Shown: positions 14,801 through 21,201, counted from the first letter of the stretch. The stretch: 21,201 bases of DNA from JBBDXA01 sp040902585 (GCA_040902585.1 JBBDXA010000162.1:1-21201); one strand, 5' to 3'. Notes: a model not told the origin generated them from the sequence alone. Numbers and translations are program-made.

Positions 14801-17800
14801 TTTCCGCGTCACTTCGCTCACGGTCCTGAGCGATGAACAGATTCAACAGGCGAAGGTCGCGGCGGGCGGCTCGCTGGTCAAGGCTATTCAGGATCTGGCG
14901 AAGCAGGTCCCCGCCGTCGGCGAGCCTGATCCTGATCCGTCGAAGGAGCCGGCCAGGCTGAAATCGGAAACCGAGACGCGCACCAACCGGGCTCGCGCGG
15001 CGATCGAGCAGTTCATCGCCGGTGAATGTCAGACACTGATTGGTGCCGCCTACCATCGGCAGCTTTCGTACGCCCAGCAGCACACCTACATCAAGCAGTA
15101 CCTGCCGCACAAACTCGACCTGCGCGGGCCTGAACTCTCAGGCGTCGGCAGCAAGCTCAAGGCCGGCCGCAGCAATGATGAAGCCCTCACCTGGGTTTAC
15201 GACTGGGTGCGCAACCCCAGGCATTACTCCAGCTACACCATCATGCCCGACTTCCGCCTCAGCGAGCAGGAAGCGCTCGACATCGCGGCCTACCTGCTCG
15301 CGCAGGAACGTCCCGGCACGGCCGGCCCCGGCTCGACCTACGAACCGGTGGACTTCATCGGCGAGGTTTCAAAGAAAGAAGAAGGCAAGACCAACCCGAG
15401 CGCGGCCATGCTCGACGCCATCGTGAAGAAACTCGGCGGCGACATCACGCAGAGCACCGAAGCCAAGCTCAACTTCGCCGGCAAGAAGCTCGTCACGCAC
15501 TACAACTGCCAGGCGTGTCACCTCATCAACGGCTACGAGGACACCGCCTCCAGCGCGCCTCAGCTCAATGACTGGGGACTGAAGGATCCGCACAAACTCG
15601 ACTTCGGCTACTACGAAGGGGCGGAGAAGTCCCGCCGACAGATCCCGGCTCACGTCTGGAAGGCCGCCAACGAAGGCCTTTCCGCCGACGCGGCCCACCT
15701 GACCGCCACCATCACCGAAGGCGGCAAGACGGTGGTGAACCCGAAGCTGACCGAGCGGGCCCTGACGTGGGAACACATCCATGAGGATCGTCGCGCCTGG
15801 CTGACGCAGAAGCTGCACAACACCCGCGTGTTTGATCGCGGCAAGTACGTCATCAACGAAGCGCTCGCGGCCCTGGAACCGGCGGCACTGCCGACGGGTG
15901 AAGTAGTGGAGAACCTGCGCCGCGGTATCGACAAATCTTACGACAAGCTGAAGATGCCCAAGTTTTTCCTGACGGATGAACAGGCCCAGTCGATCATTAC
16001 CTTCGTCACCAGCATCCGTAAGCCGCTGGTGGACACCGCCCTTCAGAAGGTTGCCGATGACCTGGGCAGGAAGGCGACGATCGGTCGGCAGATCGCTGAG
16101 AAGTACAACTGCATCGCCTGTCACAACATTGATGGCAACGACGTCGCCATTCAGCAGTACTTCGGCGTGCTCGATGAACAGGGCCGGTTCAACAACGAAT
16201 CCCAGCGGCTCCAGAGCGCTCCGCCGCGCCTGATCGGACAGGGTGCCAAGACGCAGCCGGACTGGATCGTACACTTCCTTCAGAACGTCCACGAGCTCCG
16301 ACCCTGGCTTTCGGTGCGCATGCCCAGCTTCCACTTCGCGGAAGGCGACCCCAACGGCATCGCTGAGTACTTCGCCGGCGCGACCCATCACGATGACAAG
16401 ACGATCGAAGCAATTCTCTCGCCGATCCAGGCGCAGATGCAGAAGAACGAGAAACGCCGGGGCGACCTGACCCAGGAAGCTGAGGCGATCAAGGACCGCG
16501 TGAAGATTCACGCGGCCATCCTCGATACCAAGGATGAGAAAAAGAAGCTCAACGAACAGTACCTCAAGTCGCTCTCGCCCGATCAGGCGATGCTCTTGAA
16601 GGCTTCGCAGGACGGCAAGCTTGACGTGAAGGAAGCCCAGCGGCTGGCGGAGTTCTCCAAGTACGCGGATGCACGCCTGGCGCAGATTCAGACGCAGATC
16701 GCGGACTTGGACCGCTGGTGGACTCAGTCAGCCGTCGCCCGATCCACTGAAAAGCTCCAGGCCTTCGGCTTCCGCAATCACCTGGCTCAGGCCCGCGCCT
16801 TCGATCGGCGGGTGACGCTGGAAGCGCAACGCGGCGCGGCGTGGAACGGCCTCTTCGCCGGCGCGCAGTTCCTCTCGGATACCTACGAAGTGACCTATCC
16901 CTTCCCCGAGCCCAGGCTGCCGAAGATCAGCGAAGAGCGATTCCTTCGCGGCGAGGCGTTGTTCATCAACCTGAAATGCTCCGCGTGTCACCTGCTTGGT
17001 GACGAGGACAAGTTGTTTGCGATCTGGAAAAAGGAAGTCGGAGCCGGTGCTGCGCCAGCGGCTCCGGCGGAGGATGACGATCCGTTCGGCGTCGGTGCTG
17101 TGCCGGAAGAAGTGGTGACAGGCCCGGCCTCGAAGGCACCCAACCTGCGCTATGCCGTGCATCGCCTACAGGCCCGCTGGATCGACCGCTGGCTCCAGCG
17201 CTCGCTGATTATTCTGCCGGGCACCACCATGCCCAATCAGTGGGGGGACGATTCTCTGCCCATCGATTCCGCTTTCGGGAAGTACCCGGACGAGGCGAAG
17301 GCCGACCTCCACAAGAAGTTCTACTACACCGGCCCGGAGCAGCGACAACTGATTATCGATTATCTCTACGCCGTCTCGCTGCGCAACGCGACGCCGGGCG
17401 AATGGAAACTCACCGGCGCTCCCGAGCCCAAGTACGACGAATTGCCTCCGGTTGCCCCGCCCAAGCCGGATGAGTTTGAGTTGCCCAAGGTCGCCTCCGC
17501 GGCCGGTACGGGCACGGGCCCCGCGGTCGTGGAAGTGGGCTCGTCAGAGGAGAAGGCCGTCAGCGATATCGTCCTGCACGAAGGCTCGGCACCTTACGAA
17601 GGCGATGCGGTCAACGGCAACAAGACGCGCGTCGTCGGCGTGGTGAAGTTCGACGGCAAGGCCCCGCGCCGCGGCGTGATCAACATGGCATCTGACCCCG
17701 TTTGTGCAAAGGCTCACGAGGAGCGCCAGCAGAGCGATGGTTTGGTGGTGAGCGAAGCCTTGACGGTGCGCTACACGCTGGTGCATGTGAAGAGTTCGGT

Positions 17801-18275
17801 GCCTGGTACCTTCCAGGCGCCGGCCGAGGGCAAGCTGATCGATCAGGTCGGCTGCATCTACAAGCCGCACGTGCAGGCGGTGATGACCGGGCAGACCTTG
17901 CGCGTGAAGAACTCCGATTCGACGTCGCACAATGTTCACATCATTCCGGACACGGCCAACACCGGCAACCCGGAAATGAACATCGGCCAGAACGCCAAGG
18001 GCATCTACAACGACCTGAAGTTCGCGCGTCCTGAGGTCGGCATCTTCATGAAGTGCGATGTGCATTCCTGGATGAACGCCCGCATTCACGTGTTCACACA
18101 TCCGTTCTTCGCCGTGAGCGATGTGGAAGGCCGGTTCGAGATCAAGGGTCTGCCGCCGGGCAAGCATACGCTGGAGTTCGTGCATGAGAACCCGCGCATC
18201 GCCGCTGTGACGGTTGAAGTGGAAGTCAAGGCGGACAGCTCGACGCGCGTGGATGCATCGCTGAATCTGCAATAA
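11811..18275 (+). CDS. Giant membrane-anchored octahaem cytochrome c with C-terminal cupredoxin
   Basis: This 2154-residue protein has one N-terminal helix (about 14-34) that anchors a periplasmic body, then a long coiled coil (about 52-220). Eight CXXCH haem sites start at Cys263, 504, 679, 708, 939, 1233, 1434 and 1723. Likely Met axial ligands in MP motifs are at 758, 1145, 1382, 1504 and 1807. His-rich stretches occur near 584-599 and 655-664 (HWHHTHYHDW), and a second coiled coil lies around 840-910. The last ~220 residues form a blue-copper-like domain with His2040/His2043 and CDVHSWM (Cys2082, His2085, Met2088), followed by a β-sandwich ending (FEIKGLPPGKHTLEF). It should carry electrons in the periplasm; the donor and acceptor are unknown, as no quinol reductase or oxidase gene is adjacent. 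The Shine-Dalgarno is weak (GGTGAG). Confidence 0.94.
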   Translation: MPVPTETLRSIRKLNIVFAGSALFLLAVTAWLIMDDYIRPWRQYQRDGLDWQAAITVDQRSQLETDAFRKELAEKEERIRLLQEALPKNQIAQLQQKRAEQEVVRNKEDLPLAIAKSNIVPLEQQLERVVLEYGEIDPATGKVPAPVAKLQTRLQNARADYEQKQAAMNVITASIAGIDAQIASEQKAVADHQKEMDNLAREVLALEARLKQVQPTGLAAVGQKLRNAPLLDWLNPSEKIEQVIVPGVRTDLNFLTVETADACQTCHVNIDKPAFQEHELSRFLQRQIARGQRHEVDLIDEAVVSIDFWESAVIKLAVSSKIAQVKLDLLKAQKAALARLNVRRKESGNTDLVPLLLDVVGQSGNDKGKSVETWSAQEHAQVQEALTKELDRVALAAGEGSVTRKQWYEQRHFYMEDLQAIVKKHAGEEENKLISSMFVNTLIGQFNQQLDKINQRLRADGQKDLGFAAVSTNPVLRAHPRLDMYVDPESHHPLNNPSKFIMGCSVCHEGSGQETDFSHVGHVPREAWVDMETGAKVADFLLTGEKGSASQLRTKIRDNKAAKPSLALLKDEKSTGAAGTASASASDHAGHDHADGEHHGPTTISQSDVNLLSPGKPAPFAPLQEIHVQGAIYLDPAKRELRVAVRQAEYWEKAYHWHHTHYHDWEKPMHSMEYVQSSCTKCHTDHYDLRDEGKKVFEGRLLFAQMGCANCHLVDQIQPHKDLKKVGPSLVHVKEKLSPEMMATWIWSPKAFRPTTRMPHFFMLENNSSPLDILRTRTEVAAMTQYLLDAPPSDTLKMAKLMQEGVKQAEIANSKELPGAAKAAAANRVMEINREIDALKAAGLTNYRPELAPSVAVKKHTADIEDFKKKLADAATKEEDKAGIQTKLADAEKQLAAAAKLPQAGDAKRGRDLFLGTGGVMPVNPPPNKPVTIDAGIGCVACHANLNETGERWIVADLVKVNFARSPLPFFTDDLVKANRNLDGDTAARIAAKLVTDFRVTSLTVLSDEQIQQAKVAAGGSLVKAIQDLAKQVPAVGEPDPDPSKEPARLKSETETRTNRARAAIEQFIAGECQTLIGAAYHRQLSYAQQHTYIKQYLPHKLDLRGPELSGVGSKLKAGRSNDEALTWVYDWVRNPRHYSSYTIMPDFRLSEQEALDIAAYLLAQERPGTAGPGSTYEPVDFIGEVSKKEEGKTNPSAAMLDAIVKKLGGDITQSTEAKLNFAGKKLVTHYNCQACHLINGYEDTASSAPQLNDWGLKDPHKLDFGYYEGAEKSRRQIPAHVWKAANEGLSADAAHLTATITEGGKTVVNPKLTERALTWEHIHEDRRAWLTQKLHNTRVFDRGKYVINEALAALEPAALPTGEVVENLRRGIDKSYDKLKMPKFFLTDEQAQSIITFVTSIRKPLVDTALQKVADDLGRKATIGRQIAEKYNCIACHNIDGNDVAIQQYFGVLDEQGRFNNESQRLQSAPPRLIGQGAKTQPDWIVHFLQNVHELRPWLSVRMPSFHFAEGDPNGIAEYFAGATHHDDKTIEAILSPIQAQMQKNEKRRGDLTQEAEAIKDRVKIHAAILDTKDEKKKLNEQYLKSLSPDQAMLLKASQDGKLDVKEAQRLAEFSKYADARLAQIQTQIADLDRWWTQSAVARSTEKLQAFGFRNHLAQARAFDRRVTLEAQRGAAWNGLFAGAQFLSDTYEVTYPFPEPRLPKISEERFLRGEALFINLKCSACHLLGDEDKLFAIWKKEVGAGAAPAAPAEDDDPFGVGAVPEEVVTGPASKAPNLRYAVHRLQARWIDRWLQRSLIILPGTTMPNQWGDDSLPIDSAFGKYPDEAKADLHKKFYYTGPEQRQLIIDYLYAVSLRNATPGEWKLTGAPEPKYDELPPVAPPKPDEFELPKVASAAGTGTGPAVVEVGSSEEKAVSDIVLHEGSAPYEGDAVNGNKTRVVGVVKFDGKAPRRGVINMASDPVCAKAHEERQQSDGLVVSEALTVRYTLVHVKSSVPGTFQAPAEGKLIDQVGCIYKPHVQAVMTGQTLRVKNSDSTSHNVHIIPDTANTGNPEMNIGQNAKGIYNDLKFARPEVGIFMKCDVHSWMNARIHVFTHPFFAVSDVEGRFEIKGLPPGKHTLEFVHENPRIAAVTVEVEVKADSSTRVDASLNLQ

Positions 18276-18277
18276 AC

Positions 18278-18387
18278 GGGAGCACCATCCCGACAGGGTG
18301 GTGCTGTTGGCCACCGGCTGTCTATTGCGAACCTGGCCCTCGGGTCTGCGGATGCTATTAGCGCCACCCTGTCGGGATGGTGCTCCC
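18278..18387. repeat. Long palindromic repeat after the cytochrome gene
   Basis: Arms of 28 bp (18278-18305 and 18360-18387) pair at 27 positions around a 54-base loop. The arms are related to the element at 2015-2109. It begins 2 bp after the cytochrome stop and ends 3 bp before the cimA leader -35 box. It could stabilise the cytochrome mRNA end or limit read-through; there is no T run. Confidence 0.88.
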
Positions 18388-18390
18388 TGT

Positions 18391-18418
18391 TTGCCGCGGG
18401 CGATTCAGCCGATAAGAT
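18391..18418 (+). promoter_or_regulatory. Promoter of the cimA leader
   Basis: TTGCCG (18391-18396) and TAAGAT (18413-18418) are separated by 16 bp. The predicted transcription start near 18425 leaves just enough leader for the AAGGA Shine-Dalgarno (18426-18430) of the leader peptide. Confidence 0.6.
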
Positions 18419-18437
18419 GTACGACAAGGAAATCGCC

Positions 18438-18497
18438 ATGAATCCGAACGCCGGCCGTGCCATCATTATTATTCGTGGAACAACCCAACCTCGGTAG
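18438..18497 (+). CDS. Isoleucine-rich leader peptide of the cimA attenuator
   Basis: This 19-codon frame reads MNPNAGRAIIIIRGTTQPR and ends in TAG. It has a strong Shine-Dalgarno, AAGGA, 7 bases before the ATG. Codons 9-12 (18462-18473) are ATC ATT ATT ATT, four isoleucines in a row, a run very unlikely by chance in 19 codons. The peptide itself needs no function. Its translation would measure charged tRNA-Ile: a ribosome stalled on the Ile run leaves the antiterminator arm at 18490-18499 free, whereas one reaching the stop codon (18495-18497) covers it. It precedes an intrinsic terminator and the gene for the first enzyme of isoleucine synthesis by the citramalate route. Codon assignment and structures are seen directly; the regulatory role is inferred by analogy with the ilv, leu and his leaders. 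Confidence 0.82.
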   Translation: MNPNAGRAIIIIRGTTQPR

Positions 18498-18540
18498 GGC
18501 CGCGATCGGACTAAGTACACGAACCGCCAACCCTGCCGAG
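18490..18540 (+). promoter_or_regulatory. Antiterminator stem of the cimA attenuator
   Basis: CTCGGTAGGG (18490-18499) can pair with CCCTGCCGAG (18531-18540) over 10 bp, nine Watson-Crick pairs and one G-U, with a 31-base loop. The 3' arm contains most of the ascending arm of the terminator, so the two structures exclude each other. The 5' arm includes the leader stop codon. Confidence 0.72.
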
Positions 18541-18555
18541 AAAGCAGGGTTTTTT
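18529..18555 (+). terminator. Intrinsic terminator of the cimA attenuator
   Basis: AACCCTGC (18529-18536) pairs with GCAGGGTT (18544-18551) around a 7-base loop, and the T run covers 18550-18555. It lies 31 bases after the leader peptide stop and about 125 bases before the cimA start codon, so it would end transcription before cimA. Confidence 0.88.
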
Positions 18556-18590
18556 GTTGTGCGGAGGATGGGGACGCGCCTGGCGCGCGG

Positions 18591-18629
18591 CACGGGTTCG
18601 CTCGAAGACTCGTCGAGCCGTGGCACCCC
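18591..18629 (+). repeat. Dispersed 38-bp repeat, copy 1
   Basis: CACGGGT...CTCGTCGAGCCGTGGCACC. It matches the inverted copy at 20541-20578 at 35 of 38 positions and the direct copy at 20748-20787 with a 2-base indel. It lies between the attenuator terminator and cimA. Confidence 0.85.
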
Positions 18630-18638
18630 GATAGGCAT

Positions 18639-18673
18639 GACTCAGGACTCAGGACTCAGGACTCAAGACCCAG
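18639..18673 (+). repeat. Heptamer array in the cimA leader
   Basis: Five 7-bp units (GACTCAG three times, GACTCAA, GACCCAG) plus a partial sixth. The AGGA at 18672-18675, at the end of the array, is 6 bases before the cimA ATG and is the only Shine-Dalgarno-like sequence there. Confidence 0.9.
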
Positions 18674-18681
18674 GACTTCCC

Positions 18682-20514
18682 ATGACTCGCCGCATCGAAA
18701 TCTACGACACCACGCTTCGCGACGGCACCCAGGGTGAAGGCGTTGCCTTCAGCCTCGTGGACAAGCTCAAGATCACGCGCAAGCTCGACTCCGTCGGCGT
18801 GGACTTCATCGAAGGCGGCTATCCGCTGTCGAATCCGAAGGATGCCGCGTACTTCGAGGAGGCCGCGAAACTGAAACTCAGCCACGCGAAAGTGTGCGCC
18901 TTCGGCATGACCCGCCGCAAAGGCATCAAGGCCGCGGACGATCCGGGCATGAAGGCCCTCGTTGCGAGCAAGGCCGCGGTGGTGACCATCGTGGGCAAGA
19001 CGTGGGACCTGCATGTGGATGAAGTGCTGCGCGTGGATCGACAGGAAAATCTGGAGATGATCCGCGATTCGGTGGCGTTCGTGAAGGCGAGCGGGCCGGA
19101 TGTGTTCTACGACGCGGAACATTTCTTCGACGGCTACCGCGCGAATCCGGAGTACGCCGTGGCGACACTGCGCGCGGCCCTGGAAGGCGGGGCGACGCGC
19201 CTCGTCCTCTGCGATACCAACGGCGGCTCGCTGCCGGCTTGGATCACCAAGGCACTGAACGAACTCATTCGCGAGTTTGGATTGGGTGGCTGGGGCGGAG
19301 TCCGCGACGCCCCGGCCGATGGGCCTGATGCAGGCGGCCGGGCCGGGGCTTCTCAAAGCCTCAGCGCCAGGCACCCGAGCTATCCGGATTTCGTCGGCTT
19401 CGGTATTCACGTTCACAACGATGGCGGGCTCGCCGTCGCCAACAGTCTCGCGGCCGTCGAAGCTGGCGCGGTGCAGGTGCAGGGCACGATCAACGGCATC
19501 GGCGAACGCTGCGGCAATGTCGACCTGATCAACATCGTCGCCAGCCTGCGCCTGAAGCTGGAACTGGACTGTCTCAAGGCCGACGCGATGATGCGTTTGA
19601 CCGATGTCAGCCGGTACATCTACGAGCTGGCGAACATGAATCCGATCTCGAACCAGCCTTACGTCGGGGCCTCGGCCTTTGCGCACAAGGGCGGCATGCA
19701 CGTGCATGCGGTGCAGCGCATCGCTCACAGCTACGAACACGTGAAACCCGAATCCGTCGGCAACACACGCCGCGTGCTCGTCAGCGAATTGTCCGGCGTG
19801 AGCAACATTGTCGCGACACTCGGCGTCAAATTCGGCATCAGCGATAACCGCGAGGTCCAGAAGAAACTGCTTGATCGCGTGAACGATCTGGAGATGCAGG
19901 GCTATCAGTTCGAAGTAGCCACGGCGAGTTTCGAACTGCTGCTGCACGACATCCTCGGCACGCTGCCCAGGCTGTGGGCCCTGGATCACTATCGCTGCGT
20001 GATCTACAGAAACGGCGACGACGCGGCTGTGACCGAGGCAACGGTGAAGGTGCTGGTCAACGGCGCGGTTGAGCATCAAGTGGCTGAGGGCGACGGCCCG
20101 GTCAATGCCCTGGACGGAGCCCTTCGCAAATGTCTCGTGCCGCACTACCCGCAACTGGCGGAACTGCACCTGCGCGACTTTCGCGTTCGCGTCGTCAACC
20201 CGCGCGCTGAGTCGGCGGCGAAGGTGCGCGTCATCGCTGAGTTCGCGACTTTGCCGCGCGAGCTGGGGGAGCGCGAAGCCGCAAGCGGCGAGGACGGCGG
20301 GGCGAACGAGGCGGTTGAAAGCTTCGCGACCATCGGCGTGAACGAGAACATCGTGGACGCTTCGTGGAAGGCGATCACCGATGCCTTCACGTATCACCTG
20401 ATCGAAGCGGGCGTCGGCGGCGATTCGCCGAGCGGAAGTGCTCCGCAGCCCGTGCAGCGCCCGCAACAGCAGCAGGTGCTTCAAGGCCAGCAGCAGCAGC
20501 AACAGCAGAAGTAA
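18682..20514 (+). CDS. cimA: (R)-citramalate synthase
   Basis: This 610-residue enzyme condenses pyruvate and acetyl-CoA to citramalate, giving 2-oxobutanoate for isoleucine without threonine. The HMGL-like TIM barrel starts IEIYDTTLRDGTQGEG and includes SVGVDFIEGGYPLSNPKD, VLCDTNGGS, the metal-binding HVHNDGGLAVANS and VQGTINGIGERCGN. These features fit the CimA type rather than 2-isopropylmalate synthase. The C-terminal LeuA-type dimerisation/regulatory domain covers about residues 440-590. A palindromic insertion (about 201-231) and a Gln-rich tail (about 593-610) lengthen it beyond the usual ~530 residues. An in-frame ATG at 18637 would add 15 repeat-coded residues, but ATG 18682 fits family starts. 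An isoleucine attenuator precedes it. Confidence 0.95.
   Translation: MTRRIEIYDTTLRDGTQGEGVAFSLVDKLKITRKLDSVGVDFIEGGYPLSNPKDAAYFEEAAKLKLSHAKVCAFGMTRRKGIKAADDPGMKALVASKAAVVTIVGKTWDLHVDEVLRVDRQENLEMIRDSVAFVKASGPDVFYDAEHFFDGYRANPEYAVATLRAALEGGATRLVLCDTNGGSLPAWITKALNELIREFGLGGWGGVRDAPADGPDAGGRAGASQSLSARHPSYPDFVGFGIHVHNDGGLAVANSLAAVEAGAVQVQGTINGIGERCGNVDLINIVASLRLKLELDCLKADAMMRLTDVSRYIYELANMNPISNQPYVGASAFAHKGGMHVHAVQRIAHSYEHVKPESVGNTRRVLVSELSGVSNIVATLGVKFGISDNREVQKKLLDRVNDLEMQGYQFEVATASFELLLHDILGTLPRLWALDHYRCVIYRNGDDAAVTEATVKVLVNGAVEHQVAEGDGPVNALDGALRKCLVPHYPQLAELHLRDFRVRVVNPRAESAAKVRVIAEFATLPRELGEREAASGEDGGANEAVESFATIGVNENIVDASWKAITDAFTYHLIEAGVGGDSPSGSAPQPVQRPQQQQVLQGQQQQQQQK
19284..19376. repeat. 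Palindromic element inside cimA
   Basis: Nested inverted repeats: outer GGGTGGCTGG/CCAGGCACCC (9 of 10) and inner GCCCCGGCC/GGCCGGGGC (19309-19317 with 19341-19349). The 93 bases equal 31 codons and keep the frame. They encode a Gly/Ala/Asp-rich segment placed between the barrel strand DTNGGS-helix and HVHND, where other citramalate synthases have no such insert as far as I recall. Confidence 0.7.
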
Positions 20515-20540
20515 ACAGGCGCGTAAGCATGCTCGGCGCC

Positions 20541-20787
20541 GGGTGCCACGGCTCGACGAGTTTTCGAGCAGACCCGTGCCGGTCGCCGCGGACTACCGAT
20601 TTCAACGCAGAGACGCAGAGGCGGAAGAGTGCGCGGAGCGGCGTTTTGGAATGTGAATCAGGCCCAGTCTCCGCGCCCTCTGTCTTCTCTGTATTTCTCG
20701 GCGTTTGAATCGTTTCACCGCGGATGGGCGAGAAACTCGTGTCTTCGCACGGGTCTCCTCGCCGAGCCTCGTCGAGCCGTGGCACCC
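20541..20787. repeat. Composite palindromic element downstream of cimA
   Basis: Inverted copies of the 38-bp repeat (20541-20578 and 20748-20787) flank an inner imperfect inverted repeat (CCGCGG at 20586-20591 and 20718-20723, with CAACGCAGAGACGCAGAG-type arms). The whole 247-bp unit holds no gene. This layout resembles a REPIN or MITE. The remaining DNA up to 20905 shows nothing else that I can assign. Confidence 0.75.
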
Positions 20788-20905
20788 AACGGGGGCGGCC
20801 TGTGAAATTCTTTTTCTGGTTCGTCGCTGGACATTCGATCGAATAAACCCTCTAATTCCCCACTCCCACGCACAGCGCCATGGCCGGCAACAGGGACACC
20901 GCAAG

Positions 20906-21201
20906 ATGATCGAGGTTCAGGATCTGGTGAAATGGTATGGCCCCGTGCTCGCCGTGGACCATCTGAGTTTCGCCATTCCCCAAGGCAAAATCGTCGGCTT
21001 CCTCGGCCCCAACGGCGCGGGCAAGACCACCACCATCCGCATGCTCACCGGCTATCTGCCGCCGACCAGCGGCCGGGCGACCATTGCCGGGCTCGATGTC
21101 CTCAAGCAGGCGGATGAAGCACGCCGGTTGATCGGTTACCTGCCTGAGACCACGCCGCTCTACCTGGAGATGCGCGTCGAGGAATACCTCCACTTCCGCG
21201 G
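20906..21201 (+). CDS. ABC transporter ATP-binding protein (partial, runs off the window)
   Basis: The first 98 codons are present. The protein starts MIEVQDLVKWYGPVLAVDHL and has Walker A GPNGAGKTT followed by TIRMLTGYLPPTSG and the Q-loop region IGYLPETTPLYLEMRVEEYL. This pattern is typical of ATPases of ABC-2 type exporters, including the GldA-like group, which usually work with a membrane permease encoded next to them. The signature and Walker B motifs lie beyond the window. AGGGA occurs about 12 bases before the ATG, and a nine-codon frame from 20880 overlaps the start as ATGA and could couple translation. Confidence 0.94.
   Translation, partial: MIEVQDLVKWYGPVLAVDHLSFAIPQGKIVGFLGPNGAGKTTTIRMLTGYLPPTSGRATIAGLDVLKQADEARRLIGYLPETTPLYLEMRVEEYLHFR

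Noticed and set aside
11598..15110. A 1170-codon open frame on the minus strand
   Set aside because: It lies opposite the cytochrome gene, whose frame has eight CXXCH motifs and recognisable domains. The opposite frame is open because of high GC at third positions, and its protein shows no recognisable domain.
18278..18387. Intrinsic terminator of the cytochrome gene
   Set aside because: The stem is strong, but it has a 54-base loop and no T run, and a related copy occurs elsewhere, so it is better called a dispersed repeat.
18490..18555. T-box or other tRNA-binding riboswitch before cimA
   Set aside because: No T-box consensus or specifier stem is seen; the translated Ile run with its own ribosome binding site explains the region better.
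18457..18681. An upstream in-frame extension of cimA from a GTG at 18457
   Set aside because: It would run through the leader, the terminator hairpin and two repeats. The family start pattern begins just after ATG 18682.
18649..20502. A 617-codon open frame on the minus strand
   Set aside because: It mirrors cimA; His/Ala/Arg-rich without domain features, as expected of a shadow frame.

Overview
The window is GC-rich and reads as a stretch of chromosome from a planctomycete-like bacterium, possibly of the Phycisphaerae. This rests on a DUF1559 domain, a giant multihaem cytochrome c fused to a blue-copper domain, a sulfatase-superfamily protein, and very many short heptamer and palindromic repeats between and inside genes. 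No 16S rRNA or other formal taxonomic marker is present, so the assignment is an inference.

Layout, left to right. Positions 1-166 hold a direct repeat that may be the end of an insertion sequence, plus a pyrimidine-rich heptamer array. Two minus-strand genes follow: a membrane VKOR-domain protein with a coiled coil and zinc ribbon, and an ABC-F ATPase. Between them lies a palindromic repeat element. A pair of oppositely oriented heptamer arrays separates the ABC-F gene from a plus-strand sulfatase-fold protein whose active-site motifs are degenerate. Next come the remnant of a ParE-like toxin gene, a four-helix membrane protein with a DUF1559 domain, and an intact Phd/YefM-RelE/ParE toxin-antitoxin operon with a recognisable promoter and TGTACA operator. 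Two minus-strand genes follow, a family 2 glycosyltransferase and rsmA (ksgA). rsmA diverges from mutL across only 34 bp. After an AT-rich inverted-repeat element comes a 2154-residue membrane-anchored cytochrome with eight CXXCH motifs and a C-terminal cupredoxin domain. The right end carries a citramalate synthase gene (cimA), a composite palindromic repeat, and the start of an ABC transporter ATPase gene that runs off the window.

The most striking feature lies upstream of cimA. A promoter precedes a 19-codon leader peptide with a strong ribosome binding site and four consecutive isoleucine codons, followed by an intrinsic terminator. A 10-bp alternative stem that overlaps the leader stop codon would exclude the terminator. 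This is the full geometry of a ribosome-mediated isoleucine attenuator, placed before the first committed enzyme of the citramalate route to isoleucine.

A second theme is repeat invasion. Heptamer arrays and hairpins occur in intergenic DNA and also in frame inside rsmA, mutL and cimA, and one array supplies the Shine-Dalgarno sequence of cimA. The genes do not form one pathway; they are a mix of housekeeping functions (ribosome maturation, mismatch repair, isoleucine synthesis, translation factor) and accessory functions (toxin-antitoxin, redox proteins).
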